A stretch of 64,000 nt of DNA, taken from contig CAYMTA010000016.1 of NCBI GenBank assembly GCA_964393275.1, positions 1 to 64,000 on the forward strand, given 5' to 3'. The DNA comes from SLRI01 sp964393275. Its GTDB lineage: Bacteria; Pseudomonadota; Alphaproteobacteria; Geminicoccales; Geminicoccaceae. Made by a program: the position numbers and the translations under genes. Positions within the stretch are counted from its first letter, which is position 1. The number at the start of each line of letters is the position of its first letter. Shown here piece by piece: positions 44,955 to 52,490 of this stretch. Below the pieces are notes generated by a model. It was not told the origin of the DNA. It did no database searches and worked only from the letters and a program-made list of their open reading frames with translations.

Positions 44955-45901
44955 GCGGGGAGCCGATGCAGGGCGGCGCCGAGCAGGCCCGTCCGCTCCG
45001 TCGTCACGAGCCGCACCGGCACACGGGCGAGAAAGGCGCTGAGTCTGCCCTTCGCCTCGAACGCGCGCCTGAAGGCGGCTCGATCGAAGAGCGGGCCGAG
45101 CTTCGGGCAGAGACCGCCCGAGACGTAGAGGCCGCCCCTGGCGCAGAAGGTCAGCGCCAGATCGCCGGCGGCGGCGCCCAGCATGGCGCTGAAGCGCTGG
45201 AGCGCCGCCATCGAGATGGGGCAGGTGCCGTCGCGCGCGGCCCGGCTCACGGCTTCGGGGCTCGTCGCCCGAAGCTCGCTCGAGGCGAGTGCGGCGAGCG
45301 ACTCGGCCAGGGCCAGAAGACCGGGCCCCGAAAGCAGCCGCTCGTTGGAGACGTGGCCATGCCGGGCCCGCAAATGGCGAAGCAGCTCGATCTCCTGGTC
45401 GTCCCGCGGCGCGAAGGAGACGTGACCCGCCTCGCTCGCCACCACGATCAGGCCGTCCGGCCCGGGCACCAGGGCCGCGGCGCCGAGCCCGGTGCCCGGG
45501 CCGATCACCGCGATGGGCCAGCACGGATCCGCCTCGCCGCCGCCGATCGCCTCGCTCTCGGCGGGATCCAGATGCGGGATGGCCGTCGCCTGGGCGGCGA
45601 AATCGTTGATCACCTCCAGCCGGGAGATGCCGAGCTCGGCCTTGAGCTGGTCGCGGGTGAAGGTCCAGGGGCTGTTGGTGAAGCGGATGACCTCGGCATC
45701 GACCGGTGTCGCCACGGCGATGACCGCCTCCAGGATCGGCTCCGAAGGCTCGGGCAGCGCCGCCAGATAGGCCCTGATGGCGGCAACCGGGCCGGCATGC
45801 GCCGCGACCGGCAGGCGGCGCATGTGGCCCGGCATGCCCGCCTCGTCGGTCAGCGCGAACCGGGCATTGGTGCCGCCGATATCGGCAATCAACCTCGTCA
45901 T
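44951..45901 (-). CDS. glk: Glucokinase
   Basis: This 316-residue ROK-related bacterial glucokinase phosphorylates glucose with ATP. It has the phosphate-binding IADIGGTNARFAL at the N-terminus, NDFAAQATAIPHL, the ATP-site GPGTGLGAAALV, and SEAGHVSFAPRDDQE, all typical of the Glk family. The ATG at 45901 follows AAGGAGG by 6 bases. Coupled to the TIGR02444 gene downstream. Confidence 0.95.
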   Translation of the reverse strand: MTRLIADIGGTNARFALTDEAGMPGHMRRLPVAAHAGPVAAIRAYLAALPEPSEPILEAVIAVATPVDAEVIRFTNSPWTFTRDQLKAELGISRLEVINDFAAQATAIPHLDPAESEAIGGGEADPCWPIAVIGPGTGLGAAALVPGPDGLIVVASEAGHVSFAPRDDQEIELLRHLRARHGHVSNERLLSGPGLLALAESLAALASSELRATSPEAVSRAARDGTCPISMAALQRFSAMLGAAAGDLALTFCARGGLYVSGGLCPKLGPLFDRAAFRRAFEAKGRLSAFLARVPVRLVTTERTGLLGAALHRLPA

Positions 45902-46051
45902 AGTCGCCTCCTTTCGATCCACCCTGCCGGGGCGAAGAGCGCTGCGTCAAGCGATCCCCCACAACGAAGCGGCTGCGCTCGGCACTTGCTTATGATATGA
46001 GGGCGACGCCGGGGCGCGGCGATGCGCCGAGGACCGACGGTGTGGACGGCC

Positions 46052-46261
46052 ATGCGGAAACCTGGAGATCCGAACGAGATCGATACCCGGCTCGCCAGCC
46101 TGCGCGCGGCGCATCGGGCGCTGGACTGCCGGATCGGCCAGCTCACCGCCGACGGCTTCGTCGATCAGGTGGCGCTGCAGCGCCTGAAGAAGCAGAAGCT
46201 GATCCTCAAGGACCGCATCTCGCAGCTCGAGAGCGACCGGTACCCCGACATCATCGCCTGA
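46052..46261 (+). CDS. DUF465 (YdcH-family) small protein, second copy
   Basis: This 69-residue helical protein contains the DUF465 core LQRLKKQKLILKDRISQLES and ends YPDIIA. The start at 46052 gives the usual N-terminus; an ATG at 46022 would add ten residues. Its end overlaps the convergent purK gene by 11 bp. Confidence 0.82.
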   Translation: MRKPGDPNEIDTRLASLRAAHRALDCRIGQLTADGFVDQVALQRLKKQKLILKDRISQLESDRYPDIIA

Positions 46262-47327
46262 CAGCTGGCCGGAGCCGGGTGACGTGGCCCATCTTGCGGC
46301 CCGGGCGGGCCTCGGCCTTGCCGTAGAGATGCAGGCAGGCGCCCGGCTCGGCCAGGATCTCCGGCCAGGCGTCGATCGCATCGCCGAGGAGGTTTTGCAT
46401 CACGCAAGGGGCGAGCGGCGAGGTGTCGCCGAGCGGCAGGTCCAGGATCGCCCGGACCAGCTGCTCGAACTGGCTGACGGCGCAGCCATCGATGGTCCAA
46501 TGGCCCGAGTTGTGCGGGCGCGGCGCGAGCTCGTTGACGAGCAGGCGGCCGCCGGGCTCGAGGAACATCTCGACCGCGAGCAGGCCCTCGAGGCGCAGCG
46601 CCCGGGCGATCCGCTCGGCGATGGCGACCGCCTCCCGGGCGACGGCTTCCGACAGCTCGGCCGGAGCGATGGTCTCGACCAGGATCTGCGCCTCGTGGCG
46701 GTTCTCGACCGGCGGGTAGCAGCGCATCTCGCCGCCCGGGCGCCGTGCCACGATCACCGAGAGCTCGCGCTCGAAGGTAACGAAGCCCTCGAGGATCAGC
46801 GCGCCGCCGCCGAGCCGGTCGAAGGCCTCGGCCGGCCGGCTTTCGGGGCCGAGCACCTCCTGCCCCTTGCCGTCATAGCCGAAGCGCCGGGTCTTGAGCA
46901 CGGCCTCGGGGCCGAGCTCGGCGAGGCCGGAGGCGAGCGCGGACGCGTCGTCGATGGCCATGAACGGCGCCACGGCCACGCCGAGGCCGGCGAGGAAGGA
47001 CTTCTCCAGAAACCGGTCCTGGGTGATGCGCAGCACCTCGGGACCCGGCCGCATCGGCTTTTTGGCAGCGATGGCGGCAAGGGCCGAGACCGGCACGTTC
47101 TCCCATTCCAGCGTGACGACGTCGACCACGGCGAGGAGCTCGGCGAGCGCCGCCGCGTCGTCATAATCGGCCCGCCAGTGGCGCCAGGCGACCTCGGCGG
47201 CCGGTGATTCGGCCTCCGGCGCCAGCACCGCCGTCCGGCAGCCGAGGCGGGCCGCCGCGAGCGCCGTCATCCGCCCGAGCTGGCCACCGCCGAGCACGCC
47301 GATCGTGGCCCCGGGTGCCAGGCTCAT
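46251..47327 (-). CDS. purK: 5-(carboxyamino)imidazole ribonucleotide synthase
   Basis: PurK uses ATP and bicarbonate to carboxylate AIR in purine synthesis. The 358-residue ATP-grasp protein begins with GATIGVLGGGQLGRMTALAA and contains LKTRRFGYDGKGQ and VNELAPRPHNSGHWT. Its start overlaps the purE stop by ATGA, giving the usual purE-purK order. Confidence 0.97.
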   Translation of the reverse strand: MSLAPGATIGVLGGGQLGRMTALAAARLGCRTAVLAPEAESPAAEVAWRHWRADYDDAAALAELLAVVDVVTLEWENVPVSALAAIAAKKPMRPGPEVLRITQDRFLEKSFLAGLGVAVAPFMAIDDASALASGLAELGPEAVLKTRRFGYDGKGQEVLGPESRPAEAFDRLGGGALILEGFVTFERELSVIVARRPGGEMRCYPPVENRHEAQILVETIAPAELSEAVAREAVAIAERIARALRLEGLLAVEMFLEPGGRLLVNELAPRPHNSGHWTIDGCAVSQFEQLVRAILDLPLGDTSPLAPCVMQNLLGDAIDAWPEILAEPGACLHLYGKAEARPGRKMGHVTRLRPAVRR

Positions 47328-47848
47328 CCTGGCCTCCCGGTTCCAGCATCAGCCGGATCGGTATCCTTCGGCCGATCGGCGACGGCCGCGGTCTGCGCCT
47401 CCCGGTAGGCCTCGAGCCGGTGCCTCAGCCCCGGATCGGCGGTCGCCAGGATGGCGGCGGCGAGCAGCCCCGCATTGGTGGCGCCGGCGGCGCCGATGGC
47501 GAGGGTGCCGACCGGCACGCCGGCCGGCATCTGGACGATCGAGAGGAGGCTGTCGAGGCCGCTGAGCGCCCGGCTCTCGACCGGCACGCCGAGCACCGGC
47601 AGCAGGGTCATCGACGCCACCATGCCCGGCAGATGCGCCGCCCCGCCGGCACCGGCGATCACCACCTTGAAGCCCTCGCCCGCGGCACCCCTGGCGAACG
47701 CGACCAGGCGCTCGGGCGTGCGATGCGCCGAGACGATGCGCGGCTCGCAGGCGACCCCGAGCTCGGCCAGGACGGCCACGGCGTGTTGCATGGTCGGCCA
47801 GTCGGACTGGCTGCCCATGACGACCGCGACCGGCGCCGCCCCGCTCAT
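47324..47848 (-). CDS. purE: N5-carboxyaminoimidazole ribonucleotide mutase
   Basis: PurE moves the carboxyl group of N5-CAIR to give CAIR, the step after PurK. The 174-residue product shows VMGSQSDWPTMQHAV, SAHRTPERLVAFA and the GGAAHLPGMVAS loop of class I PurE. It lies between csrA and purK on the minus strand. Confidence 0.97.
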   Translation of the reverse strand: MSGAAPVAVVMGSQSDWPTMQHAVAVLAELGVACEPRIVSAHRTPERLVAFARGAAGEGFKVVIAGAGGAAHLPGMVASMTLLPVLGVPVESRALSGLDSLLSIVQMPAGVPVGTLAIGAAGATNAGLLAAAILATADPGLRHRLEAYREAQTAAVADRPKDTDPADAGTGRPG

Positions 47849-47875
47849 GCCGGCACCTTCGGGGGCTGCCTTGGT

Positions 47876-48121
47876 TCAGTCCGCATCTGCATCGGCGGTC
47901 GGATCGGACGGCTTGCCGCCGCCGCGCAGGGCGCCGACCGCGGCCGCGGCCGCCTCGTTCTCGCGCTTGATCTGCAGGTAGATCTCCTCGCGCAGCACCG
48001 TGGCGCTGGGCGGGAAGGTGAAGCCGAGCTTGACCGTCTTGCCCTTCAGCTCGACGACCCGGACCTCGATCGCGTTGTTGATGATCACCGCCTCGCCGGT
48101 TCGCCGCGTCAGATAGAGCAT
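47876..48121 (-). CDS. csrA: Carbon storage regulator CsrA
   Basis: CsrA is an RNA-binding dimer that blocks or stabilises target mRNAs at GGA sites. The 81-residue product begins MLYLTRRTGEAVIINNAIEV and keeps KLGFTFPPSATVLREEIY, with a longer Ala/Asp-rich tail than the enterobacterial form. The ATG at 48121 follows AGGAGG. It is divergent from flgB, fitting the known link between CsrA and flagellar genes. Confidence 0.94.
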   Translation of the reverse strand: MLYLTRRTGEAVIINNAIEVRVVELKGKTVKLGFTFPPSATVLREEIYLQIKRENEAAAAAVGALRGGGKPSDPTADADAD

Positions 48122-48166
48122 GCCGGCCTCCTGCCTGCGCTCCCCGGCCCTGATGGCGGCCGGGAC

Positions 48167-48182
48167 TTAAGCGTCTGTTAAC
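48167..48182 (+). promoter_or_regulatory. CtrA-type binding site upstream of flgB
   Basis: TTAA-GCGTCTG-TTAAC is a full match to the CtrA consensus TTAA-N7-TTAAC. It is in the 115-bp space between csrA and flgB, 55 bp before the flgB start. CtrA controls flagellar class II genes in Caulobacter and others; its use here is inference. Confidence 0.7.
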
Positions 48183-48236
48183 CTTAAGCCCCTATCGTCG
48201 CAAGCGTTCGACCTCTCCAGCGAAGTGGAGAACGCC

Positions 48237-48653
48237 ATGGCAGCGCCCCTGCCCGCCCTCTTCCAGATGCTGTCCCAGCGGGCCGCCTTCCTGCAGGCCC
48301 GGCACGCCGTCCTCGCCCAGAATCTCGCCAATGCCGACACGCCGCGCTACCAGCCGCAGGACCTCGTCGAGCCCGATTTCGAGGCGTTGCTGCGGGGCGG
48401 CCCGGCCGCCGCGAGGCCGGTCGCCGTCGCCCGAACGCAGGCGGCCCATCTGGCCGGCGCTCCCGCCCCGGCGACGAGCCCGGAGCGCCGGTCGATCGAG
48501 GCCTTCGAGGTAGCCCCCGCCGGCAATGCCGTCGTCATCGAGGAGCAGATCCGGCTGATGGGCCAGGCGGAACGCGGCTACCAGCTCGCGACGAACCTCT
48601 ATGGCAAGTATGTCGGCATGATGCGCACCGCGCTCGGCGTCGGCAGCGCCTGA
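48237..48653 (+). CDS. flgB: Flagellar basal-body rod protein FlgB
   Basis: FlgB is a proximal rod component of the flagellar basal body, secreted by the flagellar type III apparatus. The 138-residue product has the rod-family motif RHAVLAQNLANADTPRYQP at about residues 21-39 and ends with the helical IRLMGQAERGYQLATNLYGK. The ATG at 48237 follows GGAG by 6 bases. It is the first gene of flgB-flgC-fliE-fliQ-fliR-flhB. Confidence 0.95.
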   Translation: MAAPLPALFQMLSQRAAFLQARHAVLAQNLANADTPRYQPQDLVEPDFEALLRGGPAAARPVAVARTQAAHLAGAPAPATSPERRSIEAFEVAPAGNAVVIEEQIRLMGQAERGYQLATNLYGKYVGMMRTALGVGSA

Positions 48654-48694
48654 CGCCGCCCCGAGCCGCAGCCGAACGTTATCAGGAAGCAGTG

Positions 48695-49102
48695 ATGGAC
48701 CTCGAGACCTCGATGCAGATCGCCGCGGCCGGCATGCAGGCGCAGTCCGCCCGGCTGCGGGTGACCTCGGAGAACCTCGCCAACGCGCAATCCACGGCGC
48801 TCACGCCCGGCGGCGACCCCTATCGGCGAAAGACCATCAGCTTCGCCAATGAGCTCGACCGGGCGACCGGTGCGCGGCTGGTCGAGGTTCGCCGCTACGG
48901 CACCGACCCGGCCGCCTTCGAGCGCCGCTTCGAGCCCTCCCATCCGGCCGCCGACGCCGCCGGCTACGTGCTCTACCCGAACGTCAATCCCCTGGTCGAG
49001 CTCATGGACATGCGCGAGGCGCAACGCTCGTTCGAGGCCAACCTCACGGCCCTGCAGCAGGCACGCGGCATGCTGCAGCGCACGCTCGACCTCCTGCGCT
49101 GA
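48695..49102 (+). CDS. flgC: Flagellar basal-body rod protein FlgC
   Basis: This 135-residue rod protein has an N-terminal AAAGMQAQSARLRVTSENLA motif and the C-terminal NVNPLVELMDMREAQRSFEA, which define FlgC. It joins FlgB in the proximal rod. The ATG at 48695 follows AGGA; a GTG at 48692 is adjacent. Confidence 0.96.
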   Translation: MDLETSMQIAAAGMQAQSARLRVTSENLANAQSTALTPGGDPYRRKTISFANELDRATGARLVEVRRYGTDPAAFERRFEPSHPAADAAGYVLYPNVNPLVELMDMREAQRSFEANLTALQQARGMLQRTLDLLR

Positions 49103-49160
49103 GCCGGGCCGTGCGCCGCCTTGTACCGCCCAATCCTGAACCGAGAGCGGAGATCGGCCC

Positions 49161-49472
49161 ATGAGCATCGGCGCCACCAACCAGGCCCTGGCGGCGTATC
49201 GGGCTGCCGCCGGCGAGATCGCGGGCGGCAAGCCCACGGCCACGACGGCAGGGGTCGGCTCGTTCGACGGCCTGCTGCGGGCCGAGCTGCAGGGTGCCCT
49301 GGCGACGCTCGAGGCCGGCGAGCAGGCGAGCATCGGCGCCGTCACCGGCCGCATGGGCATCCAGCAGGTGGTCGAGGCGATCACCGCGGCCGAGCTCAGC
49401 CTGCAGAAGGTCACGGCGGTCCGCGACCGGGTGATCTCGGCCTACCAGGAAATCATCCGGATGCCGATCTGA
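49161..49472 (+). CDS. fliE: Flagellar hook-basal body protein FliE
   Basis: FliE connects the MS ring to the rod. The 103-residue product has the family C-terminus AITAAELSLQKVTAVRDRVI then SAYQEIIRMPI. It follows flgC by 58 bp and starts after GGAG. Confidence 0.95.
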   Translation: MSIGATNQALAAYRAAAGEIAGGKPTATTAGVGSFDGLLRAELQGALATLEAGEQASIGAVTGRMGIQQVVEAITAAELSLQKVTAVRDRVISAYQEIIRMPI

Positions 49473-49489
49473 GGGACGGGGGCAGCCGG

Positions 49490-49765
49490 ATGTTGACCGA
49501 TTCCATGGTGCAGGACCTCGCCCGCCAGGCGATCTGGGTGATGCTGAAGGTCGGAGCACCGATGATGATCGTCGCCCTCGTGGTCGGCCTCATCGTCTCG
49601 CTGCTCCAGGCCCTGACCCAGATCCAGGAGATGACGCTCACCTTCGTGCCGAAGATCCTCGCCATGCTCATAACCCTGGTCGTCGCCACACCCTTCATGC
49701 TGGCGACCCTGGTCGAGTTCACCCAGGCCCTGTTCCGGCACATCGCCGGCGTCGATGCCGGCTGA
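49490..49765 (+). CDS. fliQ: Flagellar export protein FliQ
   Basis: This 91-residue membrane protein of the flagellar type III export gate has two membrane helices (APMMIVALVVGLIVSLLQAL and ILAMLITLVVATPFMLATLV) separated by the conserved TQIQEMTLTFVPK. The ATG at 49490 is 17 bp after fliE. Confidence 0.96.
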   Translation: MLTDSMVQDLARQAIWVMLKVGAPMMIVALVVGLIVSLLQALTQIQEMTLTFVPKILAMLITLVVATPFMLATLVEFTQALFRHIAGVDAG

Positions 49766-49813
49766 CCGCGCCTCGACACGCCGTCCCTTTTCCGTCCGGC
49801 GCCGGGGCGGCGC

Positions 49814-50581
49814 ATGAACCCGCTCGACCTGCTGCTGACCCGCGAGATCACGATCATCGCCCTCGTCTTCTGCCGGATCGGCGCGGCGCTGATGGTGCTG
49901 CCGGCCTTCGGCGAGCCCTATGTCGTCTCCCGCGTCCGCCTCGGCATCGCCCTGTCCATGGCCGTGCTGGTCGGGCTGCCGCTGAGCGGCCGGCTCGTCC
50001 TCCCGCCTCTCGACGTGGCCGGCCTGGCGCTCCTGGTCATGGCCGAGGTGCTTACCGGCCTCCTGATCGGCGCCATCATCCGGCTGGTCATGCTCGCGAT
50101 CCATTTCGGCGGCTCCCTCGTCGCCATGCAGTCGGGCCTCGCCACGGCCGCCTTCTTCGACCCGCAGGAGGCGACGCAGGGCACCGTGACCGGCAATTTC
50201 CTCGCCATCCTCGCCCTCGTCGTCATCGTCGTCAGCGATGCCCACCTGGTCGTGCTGCAGGCCCTCGCCACGAGCTTCAGCGTGCTCGAGACGAACGGCA
50301 CCCTCGATGTCGCCGGCCTGGTCGAGGTGCTCGTCCGCCTCGGTGGCGAGGCGATCACGACAGGCCTCAGGATGGCGGCGCCGATCGTCCTCTTCAGCCT
50401 GCTGCTCTACCTCCTGCTCGGTGTGCTCAACCGGCTGATGCCGTCCTTCCAGGTGCTGTTCGTGGCGATGCCGCTGCAGATCGTCCTGGCGTTCGGGCTC
50501 TTCATGCTGTCGCTCGGCACCGTCGTCGAGCTGGCGACGAGCATGCTGCGGACGACGCTCTTCTGGCTCGATCCGGCCTAG
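49814..50581 (+). CDS. fliR: Flagellar export protein FliR
   Basis: This 255-residue export-gate membrane protein has multiple hydrophobic segments and the family features FCRIGAALMVLPAFGE and LLLGVLNRLMPSFQVLFVAM. FliP, the third gate subunit, is not in the operon and must be encoded elsewhere. Confidence 0.95.
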   Translation: MNPLDLLLTREITIIALVFCRIGAALMVLPAFGEPYVVSRVRLGIALSMAVLVGLPLSGRLVLPPLDVAGLALLVMAEVLTGLLIGAIIRLVMLAIHFGGSLVAMQSGLATAAFFDPQEATQGTVTGNFLAILALVVIVVSDAHLVVLQALATSFSVLETNGTLDVAGLVEVLVRLGGEAITTGLRMAAPIVLFSLLLYLLLGVLNRLMPSFQVLFVAMPLQIVLAFGLFMLSLGTVVELATSMLRTTLFWLDPA

Positions 50582-50596
50582 GAGCGATCGCGGAAA

Positions 50597-51688
50597 ATGG
50601 CCGAGGAGCAGGACGACTCCCAGAAGACCGAGGACCCGTCACAGAAGCGGCTCGACGATGCCCGCCAGAAGGGCCAGATCGCGAGCTCGCGCGAGGTCTC
50701 CAACCTCCTGCTCATCGGCACCTTTGCCCTCGTCCTGGCGCTCGCCTTGCCCGGCGCCATGCGCGAGCTGGCGATGGCGCTCAGCCACTACCTGCGCCAC
50801 GCCGCCGATCCGGCGCTGGGTGCCGCGGCCCTCGGCGGCAGCCTGCGTCGAGGGCTCGTGGCGATGGGCGTCGCCCTCCTGGTGCCGCTCCTGGCGACGC
50901 TCGTCGCGGCGGTGGCGGCGCCGGCCCTGCAGGGAGCCCTCGTCTGGACCACCGAAAGCATGATGCCCAAGGTCGAGCGGATCTCGCCGCTCGCCGGAGC
51001 GAAACGTCTCTTCTCGCTCAAGTCGCTGGTCGAGTTCGCCAAGGGCATGGCCAAGGTCGGCCTGATGACGGTCATCGGCATCGCCGTGGTCTGGCCGGAC
51101 CGGCAGCGGCTGGTGGCGGCCGGCCAGCTCGAGAGCGGCGCGGCGCTGGTCGTCCTCTGGGAGATGGCGATCCGGGTCTGCGGCGCCATCGCCGCCTGTC
51201 TCGTGCTCGTCGCCGGCCTCGACTACGCCTACCAGCGGTTCGAGTTCATGAAGCGGATGCGCATGTCGAAGCGCGATCTGCAGGACGAGCACAAGCAGAG
51301 CGACGGCGATCCGGTGATTAAGCAGCGGCTGCGCGCGCTGCGCATGGAGAAGGCCCGGCGGCGGATGATGGCCGAGGTGCCGACCAGCACGGTGGTGATC
51401 ACCAACCCGACCCACTTCGCCGTCGCGCTGCGCTACGAGCCGGGCGAGACGCCGGCGCCCAAGCTGGTCGCCAAGGGCGTCGATGCCCAGGCCCAGCGGA
51501 TCCGCGAGGTGGCGCTGGAGCACGACGTGCCGATCATCGAGAGCCCGCCCTTGGCCAGGGCCTTGCACCGGTCGGTCGAGCTCGGCGCCCTGATCCCGCA
51601 GCAGCACTACCAGGCGGTGGCCGAGATCATCGGCTACGTGCTGCGGCTTCGGCAAGCAGGTGGCGGCGTACGCGGGAGCAGCCGATGA
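50597..51688 (+). CDS. flhB: Flagellar export switch protein FlhB
   Basis: FlhB sets export specificity by self-cleavage. The 363-residue product starts DDSQKTEDPSQKRLDDARQK, has four membrane segments, and the autocleavage site NPTH in VVITNPTHFAVALRY near residue 272. It ends the flagellar gene run. Confidence 0.97.
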   Translation: MAEEQDDSQKTEDPSQKRLDDARQKGQIASSREVSNLLLIGTFALVLALALPGAMRELAMALSHYLRHAADPALGAAALGGSLRRGLVAMGVALLVPLLATLVAAVAAPALQGALVWTTESMMPKVERISPLAGAKRLFSLKSLVEFAKGMAKVGLMTVIGIAVVWPDRQRLVAAGQLESGAALVVLWEMAIRVCGAIAACLVLVAGLDYAYQRFEFMKRMRMSKRDLQDEHKQSDGDPVIKQRLRALRMEKARRRMMAEVPTSTVVITNPTHFAVALRYEPGETPAPKLVAKGVDAQAQRIREVALEHDVPIIESPPLARALHRSVELGALIPQQHYQAVAEIIGYVLRLRQAGGGVRGSSR

Positions 51689-51793
51689 CCGGGGGCAAGT
51701 CGCCGACCGCAAGGGAGTGTTCACCAAGCCATGGCAATCTCGGACCAGATACGGCGCCTGTGAAAGGCGTTCGCCCTTGTCGGAGGAAATGCC

Positions 51794-52486
51794 ATGCCGC
51801 GCTGGCTCCTGGCCATCATGATGACGCTGGTGCCGATCGCCGCGGCCGAGGCAACGGTGCCGATCGCCCTGTTCGGCACGGCGGAGTTCCGCGCCGATTC
51901 GATCGCCGCCCTGCCGAAGTGGCGACAGGTGCTCAAGCGGACGGCGCAGGAGCAGCCCACCTACGACGCCTGCAGGCAAGACCCGGCGGCCTGCCCCAAT
52001 CGCGGCGTGATGGCCTGGCAGGCCCTGCTGCAGGGACTGCGGGGTGCCCCCCTGACGGAGCAGGTCAGCAAGGTCAACCGCTTCGTCAACCAGTGGCGCT
52101 ACCGTTCCGACGCCGACAACCACGGCAAGTCCGACTACTGGGCAACGCCGCTCGAGTTCCTGGCCCGCTCCGGCGACTGCGAGGACTACGCGATCGTCAA
52201 GTACGTATCGCTGCGGCAACTCGGCGTGCCGGCCGCCCGGCTGCGCCTCGTCGTCGTCCAGGACGAGCTGCGCCAGCTCGCGCACGCGGTTCTCGCGGTC
52301 TATCTCGACGACACCGCCGTGATCCTCGACAACCTCACCAACGCCGTGCTGCCGCACGAGCGGGTGGCGCATTATGCCCCCTACTACTCCGTCAACGAGA
52401 GCTCCCGGTGGGCGCACGTGCCCAGCAGCCGCCTGATGCTCTCGGCCGCCGACCGGAGCGGCGCCGCGGCTCCCGCGAGCCGCTGA
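51794..52486 (+). CDS. LapG-type transglutaminase-like cysteine protease
   Basis: This 230-residue exported protein belongs to the bacterial transglutaminase-like cysteine proteinase family (DUF920), which includes LapG, the periplasmic protease that releases the biofilm adhesin LapA. It has a signal peptide (MPRWLLAIMMTLVPIAAAEA) and the catalytic triad Cys in SGDCEDYAI, His in LAHAVLAV and Asp in VILDNL. The ATG at 51794 follows GGAGGA. LapG is normally held by the c-di-GMP receptor LapD, absent here; the next gene is a c-di-GMP-related membrane protein. Confidence 0.9.
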   Translation: MPRWLLAIMMTLVPIAAAEATVPIALFGTAEFRADSIAALPKWRQVLKRTAQEQPTYDACRQDPAACPNRGVMAWQALLQGLRGAPLTEQVSKVNRFVNQWRYRSDADNHGKSDYWATPLEFLARSGDCEDYAIVKYVSLRQLGVPAARLRLVVVQDELRQLAHAVLAVYLDDTAVILDNLTNAVLPHERVAHYAPYYSVNESSRWAHVPSSRLMLSAADRSGAAAPASR

Positions 52487-52490
52487 TCTC

